A DNA stretch of 7,036 nucleotides from assembly GCA_905371725.1 (NCBI GenBank), contig CAJPML010000048.1, forward strand, positions 1 to 7,036, read 5' to 3'. Source of the stretch: Leptotrichia sp. oral taxon 215. Lineage in GTDB: Bacteria > Fusobacteriota > Fusobacteriia > Fusobacteriales > Leptotrichiaceae. Under the pieces are notes generated by a model that was not told the origin of the DNA, made no database searches, and saw nothing but the letters and a program-made list of their open reading frames with translations. This document shows, one piece after another, positions 1-6,709 of this stretch. The first letter of the stretch is position 1. Each line of letters opens with the position of its first letter. The position numbers were made by a program, and so were the translations under genes.

Positions 1-120
1 GAAATTATTATATATCTTAATATTTTAGGTGGAACATATCTTCTGGATTATTTTGAAGAAAATGAACTAAAAGAAAAAATCACAGAAAAAATAGACAATC
101 TGTTGCTAATAATGGATTAA
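1..120 (+). CDS. 3' end of a plus-strand gene, possibly a TetR-type regulator (partial)
   Basis: An open frame runs from the first base of the window to a TAA at 118-120, giving 39 residues that begin EIIIYLNILGGTY and end LLLIMD. The start lies outside the window. The tail is amphipathic and helical: a hydrophobic stretch with a GG (ILGGTYLLDYF), then a charged helix (EENELKEKITEKIDNLL). This resembles the last two helices of the ligand-binding domain of TetR-family regulators, but no DNA-binding domain is visible, so the family is a guess. That it is a real gene is supported by the strong terminator 17 bases after the stop. It is the only plus-strand gene seen and converges on the EamA transporter. 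If it is a TetR regulator, its target cannot be read from this window. Confidence 0.55.
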   Translation, partial: EIIIYLNILGGTYLLDYFEENELKEKITEKIDNLLLIMD

Positions 121-136
121 AAAATATATTTTCAAT

Positions 137-199
137 AAAAAGAACATGGTTCAGAAAACTTATAGCAATTTAAAAGTTTTTATAAACCATGTTCTTTTT
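137..199. terminator. Bidirectional intrinsic terminator with a nested hairpin
   Basis: Bases 137-151 (AAAAAGAACATGGTT) are the exact reverse complement of 185-199, a 15-bp stem with a GAACATGG core. The plus strand has T195-T200 at its 3' side. The minus strand has a matching U-run from the complement of A137-A141, so the element can stop both the plus-strand gene ending at 120 and the transporter ending at 224. The 33-base loop contains a second 7-bp stem (155-161 with 174-180), so the loop can itself fold. The convergent position is exactly where such a terminator is expected. Confidence 0.88.
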
Positions 200-223
200 T
201 AATGCATTTATTTAAATACCTAT

Positions 224-1123
224 TTATAAACTTTCTTCCTTTACCATTCCCAACTTCGTTTCAGAAATAATTACTGCAAACAGTATTAAAACAGCTCCCA
301 GTGCAACACGTAATGACATCATTTCTCCTAAAATAAAGAAAGCAAACACAGGTGCAAACATTGATTCAGTAGACATCAGTATGGAAGCCCTTGTAGCAGT
401 TGTCAATCTTTGACAGTATGTCTGAAGCAGCATAGGTATTGCTGTAGAAAATACTATTACATAAATCATTGCTATCAAAGTCTTTCCATATAGAGGAGTC
501 ACTTCGCTTATTCCTGAAGTTACAAGCTGTGTCATTGCAAAGAGTAGACCTCCAACAAGCATCTGTAAAAGTACCAGATTCATTGGATGAACTTTTCTTC
601 CAAAATATCCTGTATAGCCTACCTGCAGTGCAAAAAAGAATGCCGATATGATTGTTGCTACATCTCCTTTATTAAGATGAGTGAAGTTTAAATTACTGTC
701 AAGACTCATTACTCCTACTCCAATCAGACAAATAATTGAAGCAGAAAAAGAAAATATATCAGGCCTTTTCTTATTCAACATCCAAAATACATAAGGCACT
801 ATTATTACATTAATTGCTGTAAAAAAGGCGTTTTTTCCTACTGTTGTGTGTTCCGCTCCATATGTCTGAAACATATATCCAAAATACTGGATAATTCCAA
901 GTGCTATTCCGGCCTTTAAATCATCCTTTGTAATTTTTCTTATTTTTTTTCTAAATAGTATGGACAATAACACAAAACTCCCTAAAAATCTAAGTCCTGT
1001 AAGATAAAACCTGTTCATTCCTTCATTTAGTCCAATCTTTACAGAAACAAAACCCAGTCCCCAGAGAATTCCTATCAAAAGCAGTCCTGATTCTGCCAAA
1101 TATCTTTTTACTAATTTTCTCAT
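224..1123 (-). CDS. EamA/DMT family transporter, ten membrane helices
   Basis: A 299-residue inner-membrane protein of the drug/metabolite transporter superfamily with two EamA repeats, roughly residues 14-141 and 152-289. Ten hydrophobic segments can be read at about 12-30, 38-57, 70-87, 97-115, 123-142, 153-175, 182-203, 216-234, 245-266 and 271-289. Family signatures include GILWGLGFVSVKIGL at 18-32, the HTTVGKNAFFTAINVIIVPY block at 92-111 and its second-repeat counterpart TTATRASILMSTESMFAPV at 241-259, ending in FFILGE. Length is typical of the family. The ATG at 1121-1123 follows a good ribosome site (GGAAAGGA, core 1133-1138, nine bases upstream). The gene lies 85 bases after recG on the same strand and ends at the bidirectional terminator. 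EamA proteins export or import amino acids, nucleotides or other small metabolites; the substrate here cannot be predicted. Confidence 0.93.
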   Translation of the reverse strand: MRKLVKRYLAESGLLLIGILWGLGFVSVKIGLNEGMNRFYLTGLRFLGSFVLLSILFRKKIRKITKDDLKAGIALGIIQYFGYMFQTYGAEHTTVGKNAFFTAINVIIVPYVFWMLNKKRPDIFSFSASIICLIGVGVMSLDSNLNFTHLNKGDVATIISAFFFALQVGYTGYFGRKVHPMNLVLLQMLVGGLLFAMTQLVTSGISEVTPLYGKTLIAMIYVIVFSTAIPMLLQTYCQRLTTATRASILMSTESMFAPVFAFFILGEMMSLRVALGAVLILFAVIISETKLGMVKEESL

Positions 1124-1208
1124 CTATTAAAATCCTTTCCCTTTAAATAAAAATTATTTCATCTTTTCGGCATAAATTATTAAAAGCACCAGTTTTTAAA
1201 ATAATTTT

Positions 1209-3287
1209 CTAGTTTTCTATCTTTCCCTTTTTATGAAACTTTTCATATATATCAAGTCTCAGATATTCATTTTTTATTTTTCCGTTATTCTGTTCAAGGT
1301 ATTTTACTACATAATCACGTACATATTTTATTTCCTTTACATTTTTAACAATATCTGTCAGTACCATATCTGAAACTCCGCTCTGACGTGTTCCCATTAT
1401 TTCACCTGAATTTCTCAATTTCAGATCCTCCTCGGCTATTTTAAATCCATCGGTAGTCTTTTCCATCACTTCCAGACGCCTTGCAGAAAGCTCATTGTCA
1501 GTCTCTGATTCCAGAAAACAGTATGACTGATACTGTCCTCTTCCCACTCTTCCCCTAAGCTGATGAAGTGAGGAAAGCCCAAATCTCTGGGCATCACGTA
1601 TTACCATTATTGAAGCGTTTGGAACATTGACTCCCACCTCGATTACTGTTGTGGAAATCAGTATATCAAACTCATGGTTTTTAAATTTTCTCATGACTTC
1701 CTGTTTTTCCTTATAATTCTGCTTTCCATGAATCAGCCCTATTCTCCTGTCAGGAAATATTTTACCGTACTCTTCAAACGTTTCCTGAGCTGACTTCACA
1801 TTTAAGGTTTCGCTTTCCTCAATAAGTGGAGAAACGACATATGCCTGTCTGCCTTCTTTAATCTTTTTTGCAATGAAATTATACATTTTCTGTCTTTCTG
1901 TTTCATCCTTAATCCACTTTGTCTTTATGGGCATTCTTCCGGCAGGCAGTTCATCAATAATCGAAATATCCAGATCTCCATATATTGTAAGTGCCAGCGA
2001 ACGTGGAATCGGAGTTGCACTCATTACAATAAGGTTAGCAAGGCTCCCTTTTTCCCTGAGAAGCTTTCTCTGTATTACCCCAAACCTGTGCTGCTCATCT
2101 ATTATAATCAGTCCAAGATTTTTAAATATTACGTCATTTTCAATAAGGGCATGTGTTCCTATGACAATATCCACAAGTCCATTTTCTATCTCTGCTAGAA
2201 GTTTTTCCCTTTTTTTTCCTTTTACACTTCCTGTCAGCAGCTCCACCCTCACATCAAGGTTCATAAATTCATCCACAATTCCAAGATAATGCTGAGTGGC
2301 AAGAATTTCAGTAGGTGCCATTATAACTCCCTGATAACTGTTTTCAGCCATATACAGTAACATAATGAGTGAAACTATTGTTTTCCCTGAACCTACATCA
2401 CCCTGTATCAGCCTATTTACTATTTTTCCGGCCTTAAGTTCTTTATATATTTCTGCAACAACTCTTTTCTGAGCCTTTGTCAGATCATATTCAAGACTGT
2501 CTATAAATTTACTTACAAGCTTTTTATTATCCTCTACTTCATAAATATTATTATTTGCCTTGTCTGTTTCAAACCTGTTCTGTAATATTCCCATTTCCAG
2601 AAGAAGTATTTCCTCAAGCATAAACCTTCTCTTTGCCTCTTCTTTTTTTTCAAAGCTTTCAGGAAAATGGACATTTAAAATAGCCTCCTTTCTTGAAAGG
2701 AGTTTTCCTTTTCTTAAAAGCTCTTCAGGAATATTTTCTTCCAGCAGATATCCATAGTCAAGCAATGCATCATTTATTATTTTTCTTATTGATTCCTGTC
2801 TCAGCGAAGCCGTGGAAGGATAGATAGGCAGTATCTGCTCTCCACTTTTTCCCTCTACAAGCCCGTTTTCATCTAGTTTCTTATATTCAGGATTTACCAT
2901 CTGAAATTTTGCAGACTTTTTCGCTTTTCCGTATACAAGAAGCTCATCCCCTATTTTTATATAGCTTTTTATATATCTGTTATTAAACCAGACTAATTCC
3001 ATTATTCCAGTATCATCCTTCAATATAGCTCTGAACATTGTCCTTCCAGCCTTTATATACTGGGTTGTGACATTTACAATAACTCCCCTTACAGCGACAA
3101 ACTCATCAGGCAGAATATCTGCAATGTTTTTACTATTTGTCCTGTCTTCATAGGCCCTCGGGAAAAAATAAAGTAAATCATGCAAAGTGAATACTCCAAG
3201 TTTATTAAACTTGCTTATGTTTGTTTTTCCGACACCTTTTATTTTTAATTCTTCCAAATTTTTAAATAATAAATTATATGTTGCCAT
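1209..3287 (-). CDS. recG: ATP-dependent DNA helicase RecG
   Basis: A 692-residue protein, normal RecG length, that as a family remodels stalled replication forks and branch-migrates Holliday junctions in the cytoplasm. The N-terminus (residues 15-48) has the RecG-type helix-hairpin segment with IKGVG and LYFFPRAYEDR. Residues about 60-150 form the OB-fold wedge domain that splits the fork. The helicase core follows: Walker A GDVGSGKT at 296-303, the RecG-specific DEQH box at 397-400 followed by RFG, SATPIPR at 423-429, TTVIEVG at 546-552 and QLRGRVGRG at 576-584. The translocation (TRG) region with GTRQSG lies near 632-637. All key residues are intact. The ATG at 3285-3287 is preceded by GGAAG six bases upstream. 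The gene lies 60 bases after the last exported paralog and upstream of the EamA gene. Its GC is visibly higher than that of the paralog cluster. Confidence 0.98.
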   Translation of the reverse strand: MATYNLLFKNLEELKIKGVGKTNISKFNKLGVFTLHDLLYFFPRAYEDRTNSKNIADILPDEFVAVRGVIVNVTTQYIKAGRTMFRAILKDDTGIMELVWFNNRYIKSYIKIGDELLVYGKAKKSAKFQMVNPEYKKLDENGLVEGKSGEQILPIYPSTASLRQESIRKIINDALLDYGYLLEENIPEELLRKGKLLSRKEAILNVHFPESFEKKEEAKRRFMLEEILLLEMGILQNRFETDKANNNIYEVEDNKKLVSKFIDSLEYDLTKAQKRVVAEIYKELKAGKIVNRLIQGDVGSGKTIVSLIMLLYMAENSYQGVIMAPTEILATQHYLGIVDEFMNLDVRVELLTGSVKGKKREKLLAEIENGLVDIVIGTHALIENDVIFKNLGLIIIDEQHRFGVIQRKLLREKGSLANLIVMSATPIPRSLALTIYGDLDISIIDELPAGRMPIKTKWIKDETERQKMYNFIAKKIKEGRQAYVVSPLIEESETLNVKSAQETFEEYGKIFPDRRIGLIHGKQNYKEKQEVMRKFKNHEFDILISTTVIEVGVNVPNASIMVIRDAQRFGLSSLHQLRGRVGRGQYQSYCFLESETDNELSARRLEVMEKTTDGFKIAEEDLKLRNSGEIMGTRQSGVSDMVLTDIVKNVKEIKYVRDYVVKYLEQNNGKIKNEYLRLDIYEKFHKKGKIEN

Positions 3288-3329
3288 TTCACACTTCCGT
3301 TTTATTTTAATAATTGAAATTACTACTTT

Positions 3330-3338
3330 ATATTACCA
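3330..3338 (-). promoter_or_regulatory. Possible extended -10 promoter element for recG
   Basis: On the minus strand the gap before recG contains TGGTAATAT, a TGn extension joined to TAATAT, about 42 bases before the recG start. No good -35 hexamer is seen at the right distance; the upstream sequence is the AT-rich end of the preceding gene. In DNA of this composition such matches arise by chance, so this is only a candidate. recG could equally be read through from the upstream genes. Confidence 0.22.
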
Positions 3339-3347
3339 TACCATCTG

Positions 3348-4217
3348 TTAATATTTAATTTTTCTATATATTTCCAATGCTTCAAGTTTATTTATTTTTT
3401 CTTTTGCCTTTTCAAATGTTTCCAGATTTCCAACATTCGAAGCCACAACTAACCACATCACTTCCTGGTTAAACAAAGCATACTTTTTTAAATTTTCCTT
3501 TTCCACATTTGCTATACTCAAATAGTAGTCAATTCCTTTTTCATATTCTTTTTTGTAAAAATAATTTTCAATTTTTACCAACTGTATTTCTAGTTTTAAA
3601 TTGAAAACTTCTTCTTCTGTTAGCCTAAATTGCTCCTGAATTTCCTTTTTATCAATTTCAGCAAAAATTTCTTCAATTAATCTGCTTTCTTCTTCTGTTA
3701 GTCCAGTCTTTTCAATTTCTTTTTTCACTGATTTTTCCCAAATTCTAGCAATTTTTTCAAAAATTGTTCCTGAATATTCCTTCTTCATTTTTTCATAAAT
3801 ATTTTTATTATAACTTGGAGAAAGATTTTCATAATAATATTTTAGAAAATCATAAAAACTATATTTTTTATATAAATCAAAATATTTTTGAATATTTCTT
3901 TTACTATTTTTATCTTCTGAAAGTTCTTTTGACATTGAATAATGGTTAAGTAAAATTTCTGATAAATAAAAATTTCTCTCATCTCTTTTTAGCAATTTTT
4001 CTATTTTATCTTTTACTTCTTCATCTAAAATACTAAAATCTGATTCAAAATATTCAATATACAAATCCGCTGTTTCTAAAATAATTTTATCATTTAGTCC
4101 TATTTTTGATAAATCTTGCTGAATTTTTTCCCTCATAGTCAGGGCATTTACACTAAAATTTATTAAAAGAAATAATGCCGTTACAATATTTAACAAGAAA
4201 ACTTTCTTAATTTTCAA
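3348..4217 (-). CDS. Exported protein of a tandem paralog family, third copy, function unknown
   Basis: With the TTG start chosen here the protein has 289 residues. A signal peptide (basic KIKK, then a hydrophobic core) ends at VNA, a good signal peptidase I site, so the mature protein begins LTMREKIQQDLSKIG, nearly the same as the two upstream copies. Further shared blocks are KRDERNFYLSEILLNHY (about 77-93) and the QFRLTEEEVFNLKLE block (about 196-210). The rest is charged, Lys/Glu-rich and mostly helical, with no catalytic motif I recognise. It is the most diverged and shortest copy. Start choice: an AGGAGG at 4224-4229 sits directly against the ATG at 4221-4223 but six bases before TTG 4215-4217. 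The ATG gives 291 residues. A more distant ATG at 4251-4253 lacks a ribosome site, overlaps the previous gene and puts charged residues ahead of the signal peptide. The likely location is the periplasm. Confidence 0.82.
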   Translation of the reverse strand: MKIKKVFLLNIVTALFLLINFSVNALTMREKIQQDLSKIGLNDKIILETADLYIEYFESDFSILDEEVKDKIEKLLKRDERNFYLSEILLNHYSMSKELSEDKNSKRNIQKYFDLYKKYSFYDFLKYYYENLSPSYNKNIYEKMKKEYSGTIFEKIARIWEKSVKKEIEKTGLTEEESRLIEEIFAEIDKKEIQEQFRLTEEEVFNLKLEIQLVKIENYFYKKEYEKGIDYYLSIANVEKENLKKYALFNQEVMWLVVASNVGNLETFEKAKEKINKLEALEIYRKIKY

Positions 4218-4223
4218 TTTCAT

Positions 4224-4229
4224 CCTCCT
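4224..4229 (-). promoter_or_regulatory. Ribosome binding site that decides the start of the third paralog
   Basis: A perfect AGGAGG on the minus strand overlaps the TAG stop of the preceding gene (TAGGAGGATG). In the two sister genes the AGGAG core lies five bases from ATG. Here the ATG is too close (no gap after AGGAGG) and a TTG two codons later has a six-base gap, so TTG is the better fit. The overlap with the upstream stop suggests translational coupling. Confidence 0.6.
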
Positions 4230-5253
4230 ATTCTTTATTATTATTTTTTCCATAAAATAATTCAGGATATTTTTCTCTTAATCTATCTTCTTCATTATCA
4301 GCCCATTTATACATTTTATTTGCTCTTTTTTCTATTTTCATACTTAAAAGTTTTTTTACATAATTTTTATCGCCACTGCTTATAATTAAAAGCCAGTGCA
4401 TTATTCCATTTTCAAGCCTGAAATTATACTCTTTAGCATTTTCATCTGCTTTTATGCCATCAAGCTCATTAATCGCTATTTCAATCCCTTTTTTCGTATC
4501 AGCAGAATATAAATAAGTCCAAATTTTTGTCATATAATACTGTAACTGCAAGTTATAAATTTCCTCATCTGATATTCGATATTTTTCTTTTGCTGTATCA
4601 TTTTCAATAAATTTTAACTCATCATTTACCTTTTTTTCTACCAATCTGCCTAAATTATAGTACTTTGTTATTCCATTTCTTAATTCATCATTAGGAAGCA
4701 TTTTATCAATAATCGTATTTTTATACTTTTCTTTTATAATTTTCTTGATTTCTTCAGCTTTTTTCTCATTATTTATAATCGTGTAATATTCGTATGAAGT
4801 CAATAATTTTTCGTGTTCATATGGATTATATTTCATAAATGCATCATAATATTTTTTGTAGGTAGCAAGATCTTTTTTCAATGTTTCCCTTTTTTCTTCA
4901 TACAGCTTTTTTTCTTCTTTATTTTCGACATTTTTTATTTTTTCATCATAATCTTCTCTTATACTATAACTGATATCTCTTCCATGAAATTGTAAAACCT
5001 TTTTAGCAGCCACATAATTTCTTTCATCTTTTTCATAAATTCTTTCAAAAATGCCTATTATTTCTTCTATATTAAGTGGTAAATCAGAATCATCCATTGC
5101 ATAAAGCCTATCAAAAGTAATAGTTTCATCAATAATTTCCTGCTTCACACCAACTTTTGATAAATCCTGCTGAATTTTTTCCTTCATTGTTAAAGCATTT
5201 AGATTTAAATTTATAATGCATAATAATGTCAGTAACAAAAATATTTTTTTCAT
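4228..5253 (-). CDS. Exported protein of a tandem paralog family, second copy, function unknown
   Basis: A 341-residue protein. Residues 1-20 are a Sec signal peptide (MKKIF, then a Leu-rich core, ending NLNA), followed by the mature N-terminus LTMKEKIQQDLSKVGVKQE. A second family block, RIYEKDERNYVAAKKVL, lies at 71-87, and a third, EKYRISDEEIYNLQLQYY, at about 223-240. Between them is a Lys/Glu-rich, probably helical or coiled-coil region (about 100-180). The C-terminal part (about 240-335) aligns by eye with the end of the third copy. The pattern of paired amphipathic helices could be TPR-like, but I see no clear TPR consensus. The ATG at 5251-5253 has TAGGAG five bases upstream. The gene lies 43 bases after the first copy and its stop overlaps the ribosome site of the third. 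Cys12 is not in a valid lipobox. Expected location is the periplasm; no function is assigned. Confidence 0.88.
   Translation of the reverse strand: MKKIFLLLTLLCIINLNLNALTMKEKIQQDLSKVGVKQEIIDETITFDRLYAMDDSDLPLNIEEIIGIFERIYEKDERNYVAAKKVLQFHGRDISYSIREDYDEKIKNVENKEEKKLYEEKRETLKKDLATYKKYYDAFMKYNPYEHEKLLTSYEYYTIINNEKKAEEIKKIIKEKYKNTIIDKMLPNDELRNGITKYYNLGRLVEKKVNDELKFIENDTAKEKYRISDEEIYNLQLQYYMTKIWTYLYSADTKKGIEIAINELDGIKADENAKEYNFRLENGIMHWLLIISSGDKNYVKKLLSMKIEKRANKMYKWADNEEDRLREKYPELFYGKNNNKE
5122..5253 (-). repeat. Duplicated 5' gene segment, copy in the second paralog
   Basis: This stretch, which encodes the signal peptide and first ~24 mature residues, matches 6569-6694 with 8 mismatches over 126 aligned bases and one in-frame 6-base insertion (GATTTA on the plus strand, adding one Asn-Leu pair). 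Counts were made by eye. Identity stops abruptly just left of 5122. A more diverged third version covers at least 4108-4150, with 6 mismatches in 43 bases. Confidence 0.85.
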
Positions 5254-5296
5254 TTTTTCTCCTATTTTTCACTTATTTATTTGAGTTTTAATATTT

Positions 5297-6694
5297 TTAA
5301 TCGCTTCCACCATATTTCGCTTCGATATTTTTATAATTTTCTCCCAAGATTTTATTTACAAATTTAAAAAAATCTAAATTTGCATTTTGACCTACAAAAA
5401 CAGTTAATACTCTGTCTTCATTTTCATCATCATACACGTAAAATTTATTGGATTTAATATCAGTTCCTTTAATTTCTTCGTCTTCTTCTTTCCCCCAAAT
5501 AAGCATTCTAACGATTTTTTCTTTTTCTTTCAAATCTTTTAATTTAATTTTTTTCTCAAAATCTTTATTTTTCCCAAAAAAGGTAAGTTGACAATTTAAT
5601 CCTTTACATTCAAAACCCCAATTAAAAAATCTTCTCTTATCATCTATTCTTGCTTCAATATAATCAAATTTTTTTAAACTAACAATTTGTTTTATTTGTT
5701 CATCATCTGAAAGTGATTCAAATTTTTTTCTTTTATCTTCTAAATGAATATCACTTTCAATAGTTTGCTCTTTTTCAGAATTTTCCATAATTCTTTTAAA
5801 CATTTCAGTATCTTCAAGTTTTTTTGTCAATTTTTCAAGTTTTGTAATTTCTTTTTCTGACATTTCTCCAAAAAATCCTTTCAAAGCCATTACCATCTGA
5901 ATTGTCATAACAGTCATCATTTCTTTATTTTTATTATATTCCGTCACTTCCTTAGAAATTTGTTTATTCGCAATTTTATTTATAAAATCATTGACCATGC
6001 CTTCTGTATCACCTGCTACTGCTTTTAGAATACCACCAGCCAAAAAAAAGTTCAATTGCTCAGAATATGCCTCTTCATCAGAAATTCTGTATTTTTCTCT
6101 CAACTCTTTACTATTGAGTATTTTATCAATTTCCTCCATTTTTTGTGTTATTTCATCTATTTTCTGTTTCATTAACTTAGAATTTCCATCTTCATTTATA
6201 TTTTTTGATTCCTTTGATAAATACTCAAAAAAATCTATTACTTTCAAATAATACTGATTATTACTAATACTTTTAACTTTTTCAAAATATTTTTTTTCTT
6301 TTGAACTGATCCAAAAATTCTTTCCTAAAAAGAAATTTTTTCTATCTTCAGAAATATTTGTTTTCAAATATTCTGAAATATATTTCTCTTTTTTAGGATC
6401 ATTCTCTGTTCCAGTCAAAAAATACGATTCTATAAGTCGTTCCAAAGCAACATAATTTTTTTTATCCTTCAAATAAATTTTTTCCCATTTGCCCACATTT
6501 TCTGTTGATGCTTCTTCATCTTCGTTTTTCGTTATAAATCCCTCTCCAGTTTCTTTATCCAATTTCACAGTTTCATCAATAATTTCCTGCTTCACCCCAA
6601 TTTTTGACAAATCCTGCTGAATTTTTTCTTTCATTGTTAAAGCATTTAAATTTATAATACATAATAATGTCAGTAATAAAAGTATTCTTTTCAT
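5297..6694 (-). CDS. Exported protein of a tandem paralog family, first and longest copy, function unknown
   Basis: A 465-residue protein starting with a Sec signal peptide (MKRILLLL core, cleavage predicted after NLNA at 18) and the family N-terminus LTMKEKIQQDLSKIGVKQE at 19-37. The second family block, KIYLKDKKNYVALERL, is at 72-87 and the third, LREKYRISDEEAYSEQL, at 198-214. A Met-rich stretch (about 259-270) and charged helices follow. From about residue 315 to the end it carries an extension absent from the other two copies. This part looks more beta-rich and contains C363 and C368 (ECKGLNC), which could form a disulfide in the periplasm. The ATG at 6692-6694 has AGGAG five bases upstream and lies 15 bases after the DKNYY-like gene. 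Family membership and export are well supported; function is not. Confidence 0.88.
   Translation of the reverse strand: MKRILLLLTLLCIINLNALTMKEKIQQDLSKIGVKQEIIDETVKLDKETGEGFITKNEDEEASTENVGKWEKIYLKDKKNYVALERLIESYFLTGTENDPKKEKYISEYLKTNISEDRKNFFLGKNFWISSKEKKYFEKVKSISNNQYYLKVIDFFEYLSKESKNINEDGNSKLMKQKIDEITQKMEEIDKILNSKELREKYRISDEEAYSEQLNFFLAGGILKAVAGDTEGMVNDFINKIANKQISKEVTEYNKNKEMMTVMTIQMVMALKGFFGEMSEKEITKLEKLTKKLEDTEMFKRIMENSEKEQTIESDIHLEDKRKKFESLSDDEQIKQIVSLKKFDYIEARIDDKRRFFNWGFECKGLNCQLTFFGKNKDFEKKIKLKDLKEKEKIVRMLIWGKEEDEEIKGTDIKSNKFYVYDDENEDRVLTVFVGQNANLDFFKFVNKILGENYKNIEAKYGGSD
6569..6694 (-). repeat. Duplicated 5' gene segment, copy in the first paralog
   Basis: This is the partner of the segment at 5122-5253, about 94% identical outside one 6-base gap. 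It spans the start codon, the signal peptide and the first mature residues up to IIDET. The similarity continues weakly into the ribosome site (TCTCCT on the plus strand in both) and is lost immediately past the IIDET codons, where the encoded proteins also become unalike. Confidence 0.85.
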
Positions 6695-6709
6695 TTTATC
6701 TCCTTTTTT

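Noticed and set aside
1174..1207. Inverted repeat AAATTATT / AATAATTT between recG and the EamA gene as a terminator
   Set aside because: The stem is only A-T pairs with a large, poorly paired interior and no clean U-run after it on the minus strand. It is too weak to call.
1873..2289. Open plus-strand frame of 138 codons inside recG
   Set aside because: It lies antisense to the conserved helicase core, has no ribosome site or recognisable product, and reads as a Ser/Ile-rich shadow. The same holds for shorter plus-strand frames at 469-651, 2560-2757, 3764-3949, 4813-4995 and 5991-6251.
2643..2650. Runs of eight A/T (943-950, 2210-2217, 2643-2650, 6042-6049) as phase-variation tracts
   Set aside because: Runs of this length are ordinary in such AT-rich DNA, and they occur in the housekeeping recG as well as the transporter. 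No frame is broken at any of them.
5218..5253. Possible lipoprotein signal (LTLLC) in the first two paralogs
   Set aside because: The residue before Cys12 is Leu, not Gly, Ala or Ser, the Cys is inside the hydrophobic core, and the third copy has no Cys there. An Ala-ending signal peptidase I site fits all three better.
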